DNA of 64,000 nt from Streptomyces sp. NBC_01754 (GTDB taxonomy: Bacteria; Actinomycetota; Actinomycetes; Streptomycetales; Streptomycetaceae), in the NCBI RefSeq assembly GCF_035918015.1, contig NZ_CP109132.1:682001-746000 (forward strand), written 5' to 3'. The notes beneath the pieces are model-generated. The model saw only the letters and a list, made by a program, of their open reading frames with translations. It had not been told where the DNA came from and searched no databases. A program made the translations under genes and the position numbers. Shown here in pieces: positions 8,499-15,913 of this stretch; position 1 is the first letter of the stretch, and each line of letters starts with the position of its first letter.

Positions 8499-9554
8499 AT
8501 GAGCCCTGCGAAGGTCCAGTCACCCCAGGAGAAGGCGTCCACCGGCGCGTCGTCGGAGAGCACCGCCACGCTGGCGGAGATCGCCCGAGCGGCCGGAGTT
8601 TCGGCTCCGACAGTTTCGAAGGTGCTGAACGGCCGTGCCGACGTCGCCCCCGGCACGCGCTCGAAGGTGGAGGAACTACTGCTCCGGCACGGCTACCGCC
8701 GCCGGCGCGGTGCCTCCCAGCAGTCCCAGCTCATCGACCTGGTCTTCCACGAACTGGACAGCGCGTGGGCGATGGAGGTCGTACGCGGCGTCGAGAACGT
8801 CGCCCGGGACGAGGGTCTGAGCCTGGTGCTCTCGGAGAGCGCCGGCCGCCTCACCCCCGGTCAGACGTGGGTGGACGGCGTCCTGGCCCGCCGCCCGGCC
8901 GGTGTCATCCTGGTGCTGTCGGACCTCGACGCCGCCCAGCGCGCCCAGCTGACCAGCCGTTCCATCCCGTTCGTCGTGGTCGACCCCGCAGGGGACCCCG
9001 GGGACGACATCCCCTCCGTCGGGGCGACCAACTGGCAGGGCGGCCTTGCGGCGACCCGCCATCTGACGGGCCTCGGGCACCGGCGCATCGGCGTCATCGG
9101 CGGGCCGGCCCGCATGATGTGCAGCCGCGCCCGGCTGGACGGCTACCGCGCCGCACTGGAGACCTCGGGCCTGCCCATGGACTCCGAGCTCGTCCGCGAG
9201 GGCGAGTTCAACCACGAGGACGGCTACCGCACCGCCCTGGAGCTGCTCCGGCTGCCGAAGCCGCCCACCGCGATCTTCGCCGGCAACGACCTCCAGGCGC
9301 TCGGCGTGTACGAGGCCGCGCGCGAACTGGGTCTGCGCATCCCGGAGGACCTCAGCGTGGTCGGCTTCGACGACCTGCCGGTCACCCGCTGGATCGGGCC
9401 GCCGCTCACCACGGTGCGCCAGCCGCTGATCGAGATGGCCGAGACGGCGGCCCGTCTGGTGCTCGACCTCGGCCGGGGCAGGGAGCCCGCGACGACCCGG
9501 GTCGACCTGGCGACCAGCCTGGTGGTGCGCAGCAGCACCGCGCCGCCCGCCTGA
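8499..9554 (+). CDS. LacI-family transcriptional repressor of the sugar operon (BxlR-like)
   Basis: 351 residues. The N-terminal helix-turn-helix and hinge run from about residue 22 (ATLAEIARAAGVSAPTVSKVLNG) through RADVAPGTRSKVEELL. A periplasmic-binding-protein-like effector domain follows, with DLVFHELDSAWAMEVVRGVE, GLGHRRIGVIGG, AIFAGNDLQALGVYEAARELG, IPEDLSVVGFDDLPVTRWIGPPLTTVRQP and LVVRSST. ATG 8499 gives a conventional N-terminus. An in-frame ATG at 8478 is also possible, and neither has a convincing Shine-Dalgarno. The gene is divergent from the transporter operon, the standard layout for a local repressor induced by imported sugar. Confidence 0.9.
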   Translation: MSPAKVQSPQEKASTGASSESTATLAEIARAAGVSAPTVSKVLNGRADVAPGTRSKVEELLLRHGYRRRRGASQQSQLIDLVFHELDSAWAMEVVRGVENVARDEGLSLVLSESAGRLTPGQTWVDGVLARRPAGVILVLSDLDAAQRAQLTSRSIPFVVVDPAGDPGDDIPSVGATNWQGGLAATRHLTGLGHRRIGVIGGPARMMCSRARLDGYRAALETSGLPMDSELVREGEFNHEDGYRTALELLRLPKPPTAIFAGNDLQALGVYEAARELGLRIPEDLSVVGFDDLPVTRWIGPPLTTVRQPLIEMAETAARLVLDLGRGREPATTRVDLATSLVVRSSTAPPA

Positions 9555-9569
9555 GGCGGGCCTGCTCGT

Positions 9570-9592
9570 CCGTCGCCCCCGTTCGGCGACGG
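9570..9592 (+). terminator. short hairpin after the LacI gene
   Basis: 8-bp GC stem (9570-9577 with 9585-9592) and a 7-nt loop, 16 bases after the stop codon. It is a modest terminator candidate. Confidence 0.45.
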
Positions 9593-9690
9593 CCCGTGGC
9601 GAATCGGCCGCGATCCGGCCCCGGAACAGCGGTGTCAGTGGCTCCCGCTAAAGTGCCCGCACAGGAATGCGGCATGATCAAGGGGAGAAC

Positions 9691-10254
9691 ATGACCACAC
9701 TCACGGACCGGCCCAACACCGCGCTGCTCGTCGTCGACGTCCAGGTGGGAGTCGTCGGCGAGGCCCACCGCCGGGACGAGGTCGTCGGGCGGATCAAGGC
9801 CCTGGTGGAGCGCTCCCGGACGGCGGGGACGCCGGTCGTCTGGGTGCGGCACTCCGACCCGGAGGGACTTCCGCCGGGCGGCGACTCCTGGCAGATAGTC
9901 CCGGAGCTGACCCCGGGCGACGACGAGCCGTGCGTGGAGAAGCTCTACCCGGACTCCTTCGAGGACACCACTCTGGAGAAGGTGCTCGCGGACCTGGGAG
10001 TCGGCCGGCTCCTGGTCTCCGGCGCGGAGACCGACGCCTGCATCCGCTCGACGCTGCACGGCGCGCTGGTCCGGGGGTACGACACCGTCCTCGTCAGTGA
10101 CGCGCACACGGCGACCGACAAGTCCGTGTGGGGCGCGCCGCCCCCGGAGCAGGTCATCACCCACACCAACCTGTACTGGGACTTCCAGACGGCGCCGGGA
10201 CGGACCGCCGGGACGGTCACCGCGGCGGCGGCCGACCTCACCGGCGCGCACTGA
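9691..10254 (+). CDS. isochorismatase-family cysteine hydrolase
   Basis: 187-residue cytoplasmic hydrolase. The family triad is visible: Asp16 in ALLVVDVQ, a Lys in CVEKLYPDSF, and the nucleophilic Cys117 in SGAETDACIRSTLHGALVRGYDTVLVSDAHT. A cis-peptide-like segment (VSGAETDACI) precedes the Cys, as in nicotinamidase/YcaC relatives. ATG 9691 follows AAGGGGAG with three bases of spacing. Members hydrolyse amides or vinyl ethers (nicotinamide, N-carbamoyl compounds, isochorismate), and the substrate here is not predictable. It appears monocistronic, with an inverted repeat directly downstream. Confidence 0.85.
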   Translation: MTTLTDRPNTALLVVDVQVGVVGEAHRRDEVVGRIKALVERSRTAGTPVVWVRHSDPEGLPPGGDSWQIVPELTPGDDEPCVEKLYPDSFEDTTLEKVLADLGVGRLLVSGAETDACIRSTLHGALVRGYDTVLVSDAHTATDKSVWGAPPPEQVITHTNLYWDFQTAPGRTAGTVTAAAADLTGAH

Positions 10255-10261
10255 ATCCGCA

Positions 10262-10300
10262 CCGGTGTCGGGGGAGCCGGCCGCCCTCCCCCGACACCGG
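10262..10300 (+). terminator. strong hairpin after the cysteine hydrolase gene
   Basis: Perfect 15-bp stem (10262-10276 with 10286-10300) and a 9-nt loop, starting seven bases after the stop codon. Confidence 0.75.
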
Positions 10301-10455
10301 CGTCCTGCGGCCGCAGGCGTTCTCGTAACGATCACCACGGGCGCGTCGGCTCCGCCGCCCGGCTGAACTGCGTCTCCGAGGGGGCACAGCGTCACCTGAG
10401 CCGTCGGAACACCGGGCGGACCGGGTAGAGACGCGCGCACCACGCCTCCGCTGAC

Positions 10456-10490
10456 GGCGCACCCGAGGCGACGACCGGCTCGGGTGCGCC
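10456..10490 (-). terminator. hairpin after ung
   Basis: Perfect 12-bp stem (10456-10467 with 10479-10490) and an 11-nt loop, twelve bases past the stop of the minus-strand uracil-DNA glycosylase gene. Confidence 0.65.
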
Positions 10491-10502
10491 GAGCGAAGGG
10501 GC

Positions 10503-11180
10503 CTAGGGAAGGGACCAGTCGACCGGCTGGACCCCGGCCCGGGTCAGGTAGTCGTTGGTGCGGCTGAAGGGGCGGGAGCCGAAGAAGCCGCGGTCCGCCG
10601 ACATCGGGGAGGGGTGGGCGGACTCCACGGCCGGCAGGTCGCCGAGCAGCGGCCGCACATTGCGGGCGTCGCGCCCCCACAGGACGGAGACCAGCGGCTT
10701 CCCTCGGGCGACCAGCGCACGGATGGCCTGCTCGGTCACCTCTTCCCAGCCCTTGCCCCGGTGCGCCCCGGGCTTCCGGGGAGCCGTGGTCAGCGCCCGG
10801 TTGAGCAGCAGCACCCCCTGCCGGGCCCACGGCGTCAGATCGCCGTTGGAGGGGCGCGGGAGGCCGAGGTCGCTGTTCAGCTCCTGGAAGATGTTCTCCA
10901 GGCTGCCCGGCAGCCGCTGCACGTCCGGTGCCACCGCGAAGCTCAGCCCGATGGCCATCCCCGGTGTCGGATAAGGGTCCTGACCCACGATCAGGACACG
11001 CACGTCCTCGAAGGGCTGCTGGAACGCGCGGAGCACGTTCTGCCCGGCCGGCAGATAGGTGCGGCCGGCCGCGATCTCCGCGCGCAGGAAGTCACCCATC
11101 GCCGCGATGCGCCCGGCGACGGGGCTCAGCGCCTCGGCCCAGCCGGGCTCGACAAGTTCACTCAACGGTCGTGCTGCCAC
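10503..11180 (-). CDS. ung: uracil-DNA glycosylase, family 1
   Basis: Removes uracil from DNA in base-excision repair. The 225-residue length is normal. The water-activating loop VGQDPYP (catalytic Asp68), the uracil-binding region [11 protein letters not shown], the [21 protein letters not shown] segment with its conserved Asn, and the minor-groove loop [17 protein letters not shown] (His189) are all intact. Streptomyces usually encode two Ung paralogues, and this can be either. It is a single gene, convergent with the cysteine hydrolase. Confidence 0.97.
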   Translation of the reverse strand: MAARPLSELVEPGWAEALSPVAGRIAAMGDFLRAEIAAGRTYLPAGQNVLRAFQQPFEDVRVLIVGQDPYPTPGMAIGLSFAVAPDVQRLPGSLENIFQELNSDLGLPRPSNGDLTPWARQGVLLLNRALTTAPRKPGAHRGKGWEEVTEQAIRALVARGKPLVSVLWGRDARNVRPLLGDLPAVESAHPSPMSADRGFFGSRPFSRTNDYLTRAGVQPVDWSLP

Positions 11181-11357
11181 GATCCGTCACTCTACCGGCC
11201 CACACGACGACGGCGATCATGAGGGTACCGGGAAGGCCGGCCCATGGTTAGGGTGCCTGTCGTCGCCCCACTCCTCCTTCCTCCGGAGCCGGTTCATGAG
11301 GTCGCACAGGCATACGTCCGGCCCCGGGGCCCCGCACACGCCCTCCGGAGCGTCCAC

Positions 11358-12380
11358 GTGACCGCGGGCGGTCCGGAGGAGTTCGTCCTCGGGGTGGACT
11401 CGGGCGGTTCCGGACTGCGGGTGGCGCTCGGCGCGGTCCGCACCGGCCGCCGGCTCTCGACGGCCGTCTGCGCGGAACCCGTGCGGACCGGGCCGTCCGG
11501 TATCGACGCCGAGCACCTGCTGAACCAAGTACTGCCCGCCGCCCGGCGGTTGCTGGCCGGCGCCGGACCGGACGCGACGGTGGCCGCGGCGGCGGTCGGG
11601 GCCGCGGGAATGGCGACGCTCGGCGACCAGTTGCGTGAGCGGCTGCCCTCCGCGCTCACCGAGGCGCTGGGCGTACGTCATGTGGCGCTGGCCGCCGACG
11701 CGGTGACGGCGTACGCGGGTGCGCTCGGGCAGCGGCCGGGGGCGGTCGTCGCGGGCGGTACGGGCCTGATCGCGCTCGGCACCGACCTCACGGTGTGGCG
11801 CCGGGCGGACGGCTGGGGCCATCTGCTGGGCGACAGCGGCGGCGGCGCCTGGATCGGCCGGTCCGGGCTCGACGCGGCGATGCGCGCCCACGACGGGCGG
11901 CGCGGCGGTTCGGCGGCACTGCTGGCGCGGCTGGAGGCGGTCTTCGGTCCGGCGGCCGGACTCCCGGGGCTGCTCTACCCCCGTGCGGACCGGCCCGCGC
12001 TCCTCGCCTCGTTCGCGCCGGAGGTGGCCGCCTGTGCCGCCGAGGACGAGATCGCGGCGGGCATCCTGCGGACGGCGGCCGCGCACATCGCCGAGGCCGC
12101 CGCCGCGGCCTGCCCCCCGCCGCGCACCGGTTCCGGCCACGGCCGGGAACCTGAGGGGGAACCGTGCCGAGTGGCGCTGACCGGCGGCCTGTTCAAGATG
12201 GGCGAACCGCTCCTCGGCCCGCTTCACAGCGAACTGGCCCGGCAGGTGCCGCAGGCACGCGTCGTACCGGCGGCGGGAGATCCGCTGGCGGGCTCGCTGG
12301 AGATCGGCCGGGCGCTGGCCCGCTCCGAGCTGCTACTTCCGCCCCATCCCACCCTGTTGTTCCTGCCGGATGTGATCTGA
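11358..12380 (+). CDS. BadF/BadG/BcrA/BcrD-type ATPase, N-acetylglucosamine kinase-like
   Basis: 340 residues with the ASKHA kinase fold: phosphate-1 motif LGVDSGGSGLRVALG near the N-terminus, AAVGAAGMA, GAVVAGGTGLIALG, GDSGGGAWIGRSGLDAAM (phosphate-2/sugar loop) and VALTGGLFKMGEPLLGPL. The family includes eukaryotic-type GlcNAc kinases and activator ATPases of CoA dehydratases. The DSGGSG and GGTG loops with no Fe-S cysteine pair favour a sugar kinase. GTG 11358 is preferred over the upstream ATG at 11244 because TCCGGAG precedes it and homology begins there. Confidence 0.82.
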   Translation: MTAGGPEEFVLGVDSGGSGLRVALGAVRTGRRLSTAVCAEPVRTGPSGIDAEHLLNQVLPAARRLLAGAGPDATVAAAAVGAAGMATLGDQLRERLPSALTEALGVRHVALAADAVTAYAGALGQRPGAVVAGGTGLIALGTDLTVWRRADGWGHLLGDSGGGAWIGRSGLDAAMRAHDGRRGGSAALLARLEAVFGPAAGLPGLLYPRADRPALLASFAPEVAACAAEDEIAAGILRTAAAHIAEAAAAACPPPRTGSGHGREPEGEPCRVALTGGLFKMGEPLLGPLHSELARQVPQARVVPAAGDPLAGSLEIGRALARSELLLPPHPTLLFLPDVI

Positions 12381-12518
12381 GGAATTCGAGCGGACGTCAG
12401 GCGGGACAGAACCCCTGTGCCAACCGGTAAGCCACCCAACGGACATAATCGGACAGATGACGCCCGACCACCCCCTCCCCGAACAGAGGGGCACCCAAAA
12501 CCAGTAGCATGCGGCGCC

Positions 12519-13442
12519 ATGAGCACCCCCACTGGGCCCGCTTCCGGCCTGCCAGTACGAATGCCGCGACCTCGCCAGTCCGGACGGCACCGCCGCCCGG
12601 AGCCCGTGGTCGCACCCGAGGGCGCCGCGGCGCTCGTCCTCGCCGTTCCCGGTACCCCCTCCTCGGCCACGCGCAGCCTGGCCGAGGAGGTGATCAGCAT
12701 CGCCCGTTCCGAGCTGCCCGGTCTCAACGCGCGGATCGGTTATCTCGACGGTGACGACGCGGAGTACCCCGCGCTCGCCTCCGAACTCGCCCACGCCTCG
12801 GCCGAGCGCACCGCGCGCTACGAGCTGGCCGTCGCCGCCGGCCGCGAGGTGCCCGCGCCCGAGGGCCCCTCGGCCGTCGTGGTGCCGCTGCTCGCGGGGC
12901 CGGACAGCGCCATCGTCCGGCGCATACGGCAGGCCGTGATGGACAGCGGTACGCAGGTCGAACTGACCGATGTGCTCGGCCCGCACCCGCTGCTGGCCGA
13001 AGCCCTGCACGTACGCCTCTCGGAGGCCGGGCTGGCACGCGCCGACCGCGCCAGGCTGTTCACGGTGACCACCGCGGCCGACGGCATCGTGCTGGCCACC
13101 GTGGGCGGCGAGGAGGCCGTCCAGGCCGCGGGGATCACCGGCATGCTGCTGGCGGCCCGCCTCGCGGTGCCGGTGATGGCCGCCGCCCTCGACGTGGACG
13201 GGGCGGTCTCCTCGATCGCCGAGCAGCTGCGGAACGCCGGTTCCGCCCAGCTCGCGCTCGCTCCGTACCTGGTGGGACCGGAGATCGACGCGAGCCTGCT
13301 GGAAGCCGCCGCCAAGGAGGTGGGCTGCGCCACCGCCGAGCCCCTCGGCGCGTACCCCGCCATCGGCAAGCTGGCCCTCTCGCTCTACGCGACCGCGCTC
13401 GGGATCACCTCGGCGACCCCGCAGGGAGCGCCGGCGCTCTGA
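12519..13442 (+). CDS. CbiX/sirohydrochlorin chelatase-like protein lacking the metal-binding histidines
   Basis: 307 residues. Two tandem CbiX-like halves can be followed: ALVLAVPGTPSSATRSLAEEV...ARIGYLDGDDAEYPALA and VVVPLLAGPDSAIVRRIRQAV...DVLGPHPLLAEALHVRL. Real chelatases have a His after the first strand (typically VAHGS) and a second His in the loop after VVPLFL. Here those positions read AVPGTPS and AGPDSAIV, with no His. The fold assignment comes from the pattern of strands and is solid, but a chelatase reaction is doubtful. There is no nearby cobalamin or siroheme gene. ATG 12519 is the start that removes a long proline-rich upstream extension. Confidence 0.7.
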   Translation: MSTPTGPASGLPVRMPRPRQSGRHRRPEPVVAPEGAAALVLAVPGTPSSATRSLAEEVISIARSELPGLNARIGYLDGDDAEYPALASELAHASAERTARYELAVAAGREVPAPEGPSAVVVPLLAGPDSAIVRRIRQAVMDSGTQVELTDVLGPHPLLAEALHVRLSEAGLARADRARLFTVTTAADGIVLATVGGEEAVQAAGITGMLLAARLAVPVMAAALDVDGAVSSIAEQLRNAGSAQLALAPYLVGPEIDASLLEAAAKEVGCATAEPLGAYPAIGKLALSLYATALGITSATPQGAPAL

Positions 13443-13455
13443 TCCGCGCCGTCCC

Positions 13456-13491
13456 GGGCGGCACGCACCGGCTCGGCCGGACGTGCCGCCC
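13456..13491. terminator. hairpin between convergent genes
   Basis: 10-bp stem (13456-13465 with 13482-13491), with further pairing inside the loop. It sits between the CbiX-like gene and the convergent lactonase gene and could serve both. Confidence 0.55.
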
Positions 13492-13548
13492 GCGCGCGTG
13501 TCCGGCGACGTGTGAGGGCGGCCCGCGCACGGGCAGCCCGTACGTGGA

Positions 13549-14619
13549 TCAGCCGAACACCACACAGGACGCGGACGGGACCTCGATCGAGCCCGCGTAC
13601 GCGGGGATGCCCGTTTCGGCGTCCACGGCGAACCAGCTGACGTCGCCGGAGCGCTCGTTGGCCGCGTACAGCCACTGTCCGGACGGGTCGAGGGTGAGGT
13701 CTCGGGGCCAGCGTCCTCCACAGCCCACGGTCGCCGCCAGGACGGGCTTCTCGGCGGTCTCGTCCAGGGTGAGGACGGAGATGCTGTCGTGTCCGCGGTT
13801 GGCGGTCCACAGGAACCGCCCGTCGTCGGCGACCACGATCTCCGACGGATAGACGCGCGGCCCGTCCCCGCCGTCGGCGGCGTCGGGGATCACCACCGTC
13901 TCCCCGACGGGGTCGAGCAGCCCGGCGGCCGGGTCCCAGCGGCACACGGTGACGGTGGGCTCCAGCTCGTGCAGGACGTAGACGTGTCGCCCGGACGGGT
14001 GAAAGGCCAGATGCCGGGGGCCGGTACCCGGCCGCATCGCGGTCCGCGCGTGCGGCCGCGGCTCACCGGTGCGCGGATCGAGCGCGTAGACGCACACCGA
14101 GTCCGTGCCCAGGTCGACGCCGAGCACCCAGCCGCCCGAGGGGTCGGGCAGCACCTGGTGGGCGTGCGGGCCTTCCTGGCGTTCGGGGTCGGGCCCGCTC
14201 CCCTCGTGCCGGAGCACACCGGTGGCGGCGCCCGGTGAACCGTCGCCGCCCACAGGCAGCACGGTGACGCTGCCCGATCCGTAGTTGGCGGTCACGAGGT
14301 GGTCCCCCGCGAGGGCCAGGTGGGTGGGGCCGTCCCCGCCGACCGGCTGCGGACTCCCCATCAGCCGTGGAGCGCCGTCGCCGTCGGTCGCGAACACCGC
14401 GACGGCGCCGTCGGGGGTCTCACTGACGGCGTACAGCACCTGGGCCCCGGTGACGGGGGCCCGGCCCACGGCCAGGAAGGACGGATCCCGTACCGCGTCG
14501 GTGGACCCGAGCACGGTCAGTGCCCCGGTGTCCCGGTCGACGGCCGCGGCGGTGACGCCGTGTCCGCCGGCCGAGGTGAACGACCCGATGTATGCCCGCC
14601 CGGCGCTGTTGCCGCCCAT
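13549..14619 (-). CDS. lactonase, 6-phosphogluconolactonase YbhE-type (seven-bladed propeller)
   Basis: 356 residues of the COG2706 type. There are repeated blades, each with an IGxFTS/VSET-like strand: AYIGSFTSAGGHGV, LYAVSETPDGAVAVF, HLVTANYGSGSVTVLPV, CVYALDPRTGEPRPH, RHLAFHPSGRHVYVLHEL, FLWTANRGHDSISVL and DLTLDPSGQWLYAANERSGDVSWFAVD. Enzymes of this family hydrolyse 6-phosphogluconolactone or related lactones. ATG 14619 follows GAGGGG. About 60 bp upstream is a near-perfect DasR-type operator, suggesting control by amino-sugar status. No other pentose-phosphate gene adjoins it. Confidence 0.85.
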   Translation of the reverse strand: MGGNSAGRAYIGSFTSAGGHGVTAAAVDRDTGALTVLGSTDAVRDPSFLAVGRAPVTGAQVLYAVSETPDGAVAVFATDGDGAPRLMGSPQPVGGDGPTHLALAGDHLVTANYGSGSVTVLPVGGDGSPGAATGVLRHEGSGPDPERQEGPHAHQVLPDPSGGWVLGVDLGTDSVCVYALDPRTGEPRPHARTAMRPGTGPRHLAFHPSGRHVYVLHELEPTVTVCRWDPAAGLLDPVGETVVIPDAADGGDGPRVYPSEIVVADDGRFLWTANRGHDSISVLTLDETAEKPVLAATVGCGGRWPRDLTLDPSGQWLYAANERSGDVSWFAVDAETGIPAYAGSIEVPSASCVVFG

Positions 14620-14679
14620 CGCGCTACCCCTCTTCACATCCGTCACGATCTTCCCGTCGACGGTAGCAGGCACCCCATT

Positions 14680-14693
14680 TTGGTCCAGACCAA
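14680..14693. promoter_or_regulatory. dre-like operator (DasR/GntR type) upstream of the lactonase gene
   Basis: TTGGTCCAGACCAA is an inverted repeat, TTGGTC-CA-GACCAA, differing by one central base from the palindromic core TGGTCTAGACCA of DasR responsive elements. It lies 61-74 bp upstream of the lactonase ATG on the minus strand, a normal operator position. Confidence 0.65.
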
Positions 14694-14699
14694 TTGGGT

Positions 14700-14828
14700 T
14701 CAGGCGTCGACCAGAGGTGCGCGCGGCGGGCTGCGCAGCGGTGCGGCGAGTTCGGCCAGGGCCTGTTCCGGACCGTGCAGACGGGCGAGCGCGGGATCGA
14801 GCGCGGCGGGCGGCGGGGACCTCCTGAC
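14700..14828 (-). pseudogene. 3' remnant of an unidentified minus-strand gene
   Basis: About 40 codons with normal Streptomyces third-position GC end at a TGA at 14700: a piece with PALARLHGPEQALAELAAPL and then SPPRAPLVDA. No start codon, promoter or upstream domain exists. Immediately to the right, the DNA becomes the 3' part of an Lrp-type gene on the opposite strand. I read this as the tail of a gene that was divergent from that regulator before a deletion. The family is not recognisable from so little. Confidence 0.35.
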
Positions 14829-15025
14829 CAGGGTCGTGGCACGCGACAACGGCCATCTGGAGCCTGTGATCCAGCAGCTGGACCAGCTGCCCGGCGTGGT
14901 CCGGACGCGCACCGACGTGGCCCTGCGCGAGCGGGTGCCCCACCGGGTCCTGCCCCCTGGTCGAGGCCGTGGGGCGGGCCGCCGACGGCCCCGGCCGGCG
15001 GGCCTCAGGCATGCTGGGTCCATGA
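14815..15025 (+). pseudogene. truncated, frameshifted Lrp/AsnC-family regulator remnant
   Basis: The plus strand encodes GGDLLTRVVARDNGHLEPVI, then a continuation LDQLPGVVRTRTDVALRERVPHRVLP. This is the C-terminal half of a RAM/AsnC effector domain (the LPGV.RT...AL...VPHR end is diagnostic). The DNA-binding half is absent. After RVLP the frame is lost at a run of five C (about 14953). Skipping one base restores LVEAVGRAADGP and ends at a TGA (15023-15025) that overlaps the ATG of the HAD gene. The intact gene was therefore probably translationally coupled to that phosphatase gene. The frameshift could also be a sequencing error, but the missing 5' half cannot. Confidence 0.7.
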
Positions 15026-15759
15026 GCTCCGCGCACGCCCCGGCCCCCAGTGTCCTCTTCGACCTCGACGGCACTCTCGTCGACAGCGAACCGAACTACT
15101 ACGAGGCGGGCCGCCGTCTCCTCGCCCGGTACGGCGTCCGGGACTTCGGCTGGGAGGACCACGCACGTTTCATCGGGGTCGGCACCCGCGAGACCCTCAC
15201 CGCTCTGCGCGCCCGGTACGGGATCGAGGCACCGGTCAACGAGCTGCTGGCCGGTAAGAACGCCCTGTACCTGGAACTCGCCGGGAGGTCGACGGACGCC
15301 TTCCCCGAGATGCGGTCCCTGGTGGAACGGCTGCACCGGCGCGGGGTGCCGATGGCGGTGGCCTCGGGCTCCTCCCGTGCCGTGATCGCTGCCACGCTCG
15401 CGGTCACCGGACTGGACGCCTGCCTCCCGCTGTACGTGTCGGCCGAGGAGGTGGCGCACGGGAAGCCGGCACCCGACGTCTTCCTGGAGGCGGCCCGGCG
15501 GCTGGGCGCCGACCCGGCTTCCTGCGTGGTGCTGGAGGACGCCGTGCCGGGCGTCGAGGCGGCCAGGGTGGCGGGCATGCGCTGCGTGGCGGTCCCGTAC
15601 GCCGAGGCGGTCGCGGACGATCCGGCCTTCCGCGCCGCGGATCTCCTCTTCCCCGGCGGACAGCAGGAGTTCGAGGCGGACGCCGTGCTCCGGCTGCTCG
15701 TGGGGGCGTGGAACCGGCCACTCGGCCGGGCGCCGGCGACACCCGACCGGCCGTCCTGA
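15022..15759 (+). CDS. HAD-superfamily hydrolase, beta-phosphoglucomutase/phosphatase type
   Basis: 245 residues. Motif I is LFDLDGTLVDSE (nucleophile Asp14, acid Asp16), motif II VASGSSRAVI, motif III Lys in HGKPAPDVFLEAARRLG, and motif IV VVLEDAVPGVEAARVAGM. The helical cap between motifs I and II (NYYEAGRRLLARYG...) is subclass I, as in beta-phosphoglucomutases and sugar-phosphate phosphatases. Substrate is unknown. The ATG at 15022 overlaps the stop of the decayed Lrp gene, so the promoter may now be altered. Confidence 0.88.
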   Translation: MSSAHAPAPSVLFDLDGTLVDSEPNYYEAGRRLLARYGVRDFGWEDHARFIGVGTRETLTALRARYGIEAPVNELLAGKNALYLELAGRSTDAFPEMRSLVERLHRRGVPMAVASGSSRAVIAATLAVTGLDACLPLYVSAEEVAHGKPAPDVFLEAARRLGADPASCVVLEDAVPGVEAARVAGMRCVAVPYAEAVADDPAFRAADLLFPGGQQEFEADAVLRLLVGAWNRPLGRAPATPDRPS

Positions 15760-15913
15760 GCCGGATGGGGCCGCCTGGGCGAACAGAGCGCCGGAGGACC
15801 GATAAGCTGATCATGTCGCGCACCCCCACGCACCGTACCGAGCCGCTGAGCCCGATGAGGTCGCCGCCGCGGCAGTCGGAGAGCAGGCCACAGTTCGAGA
15901 TTGGTGTGCACAG

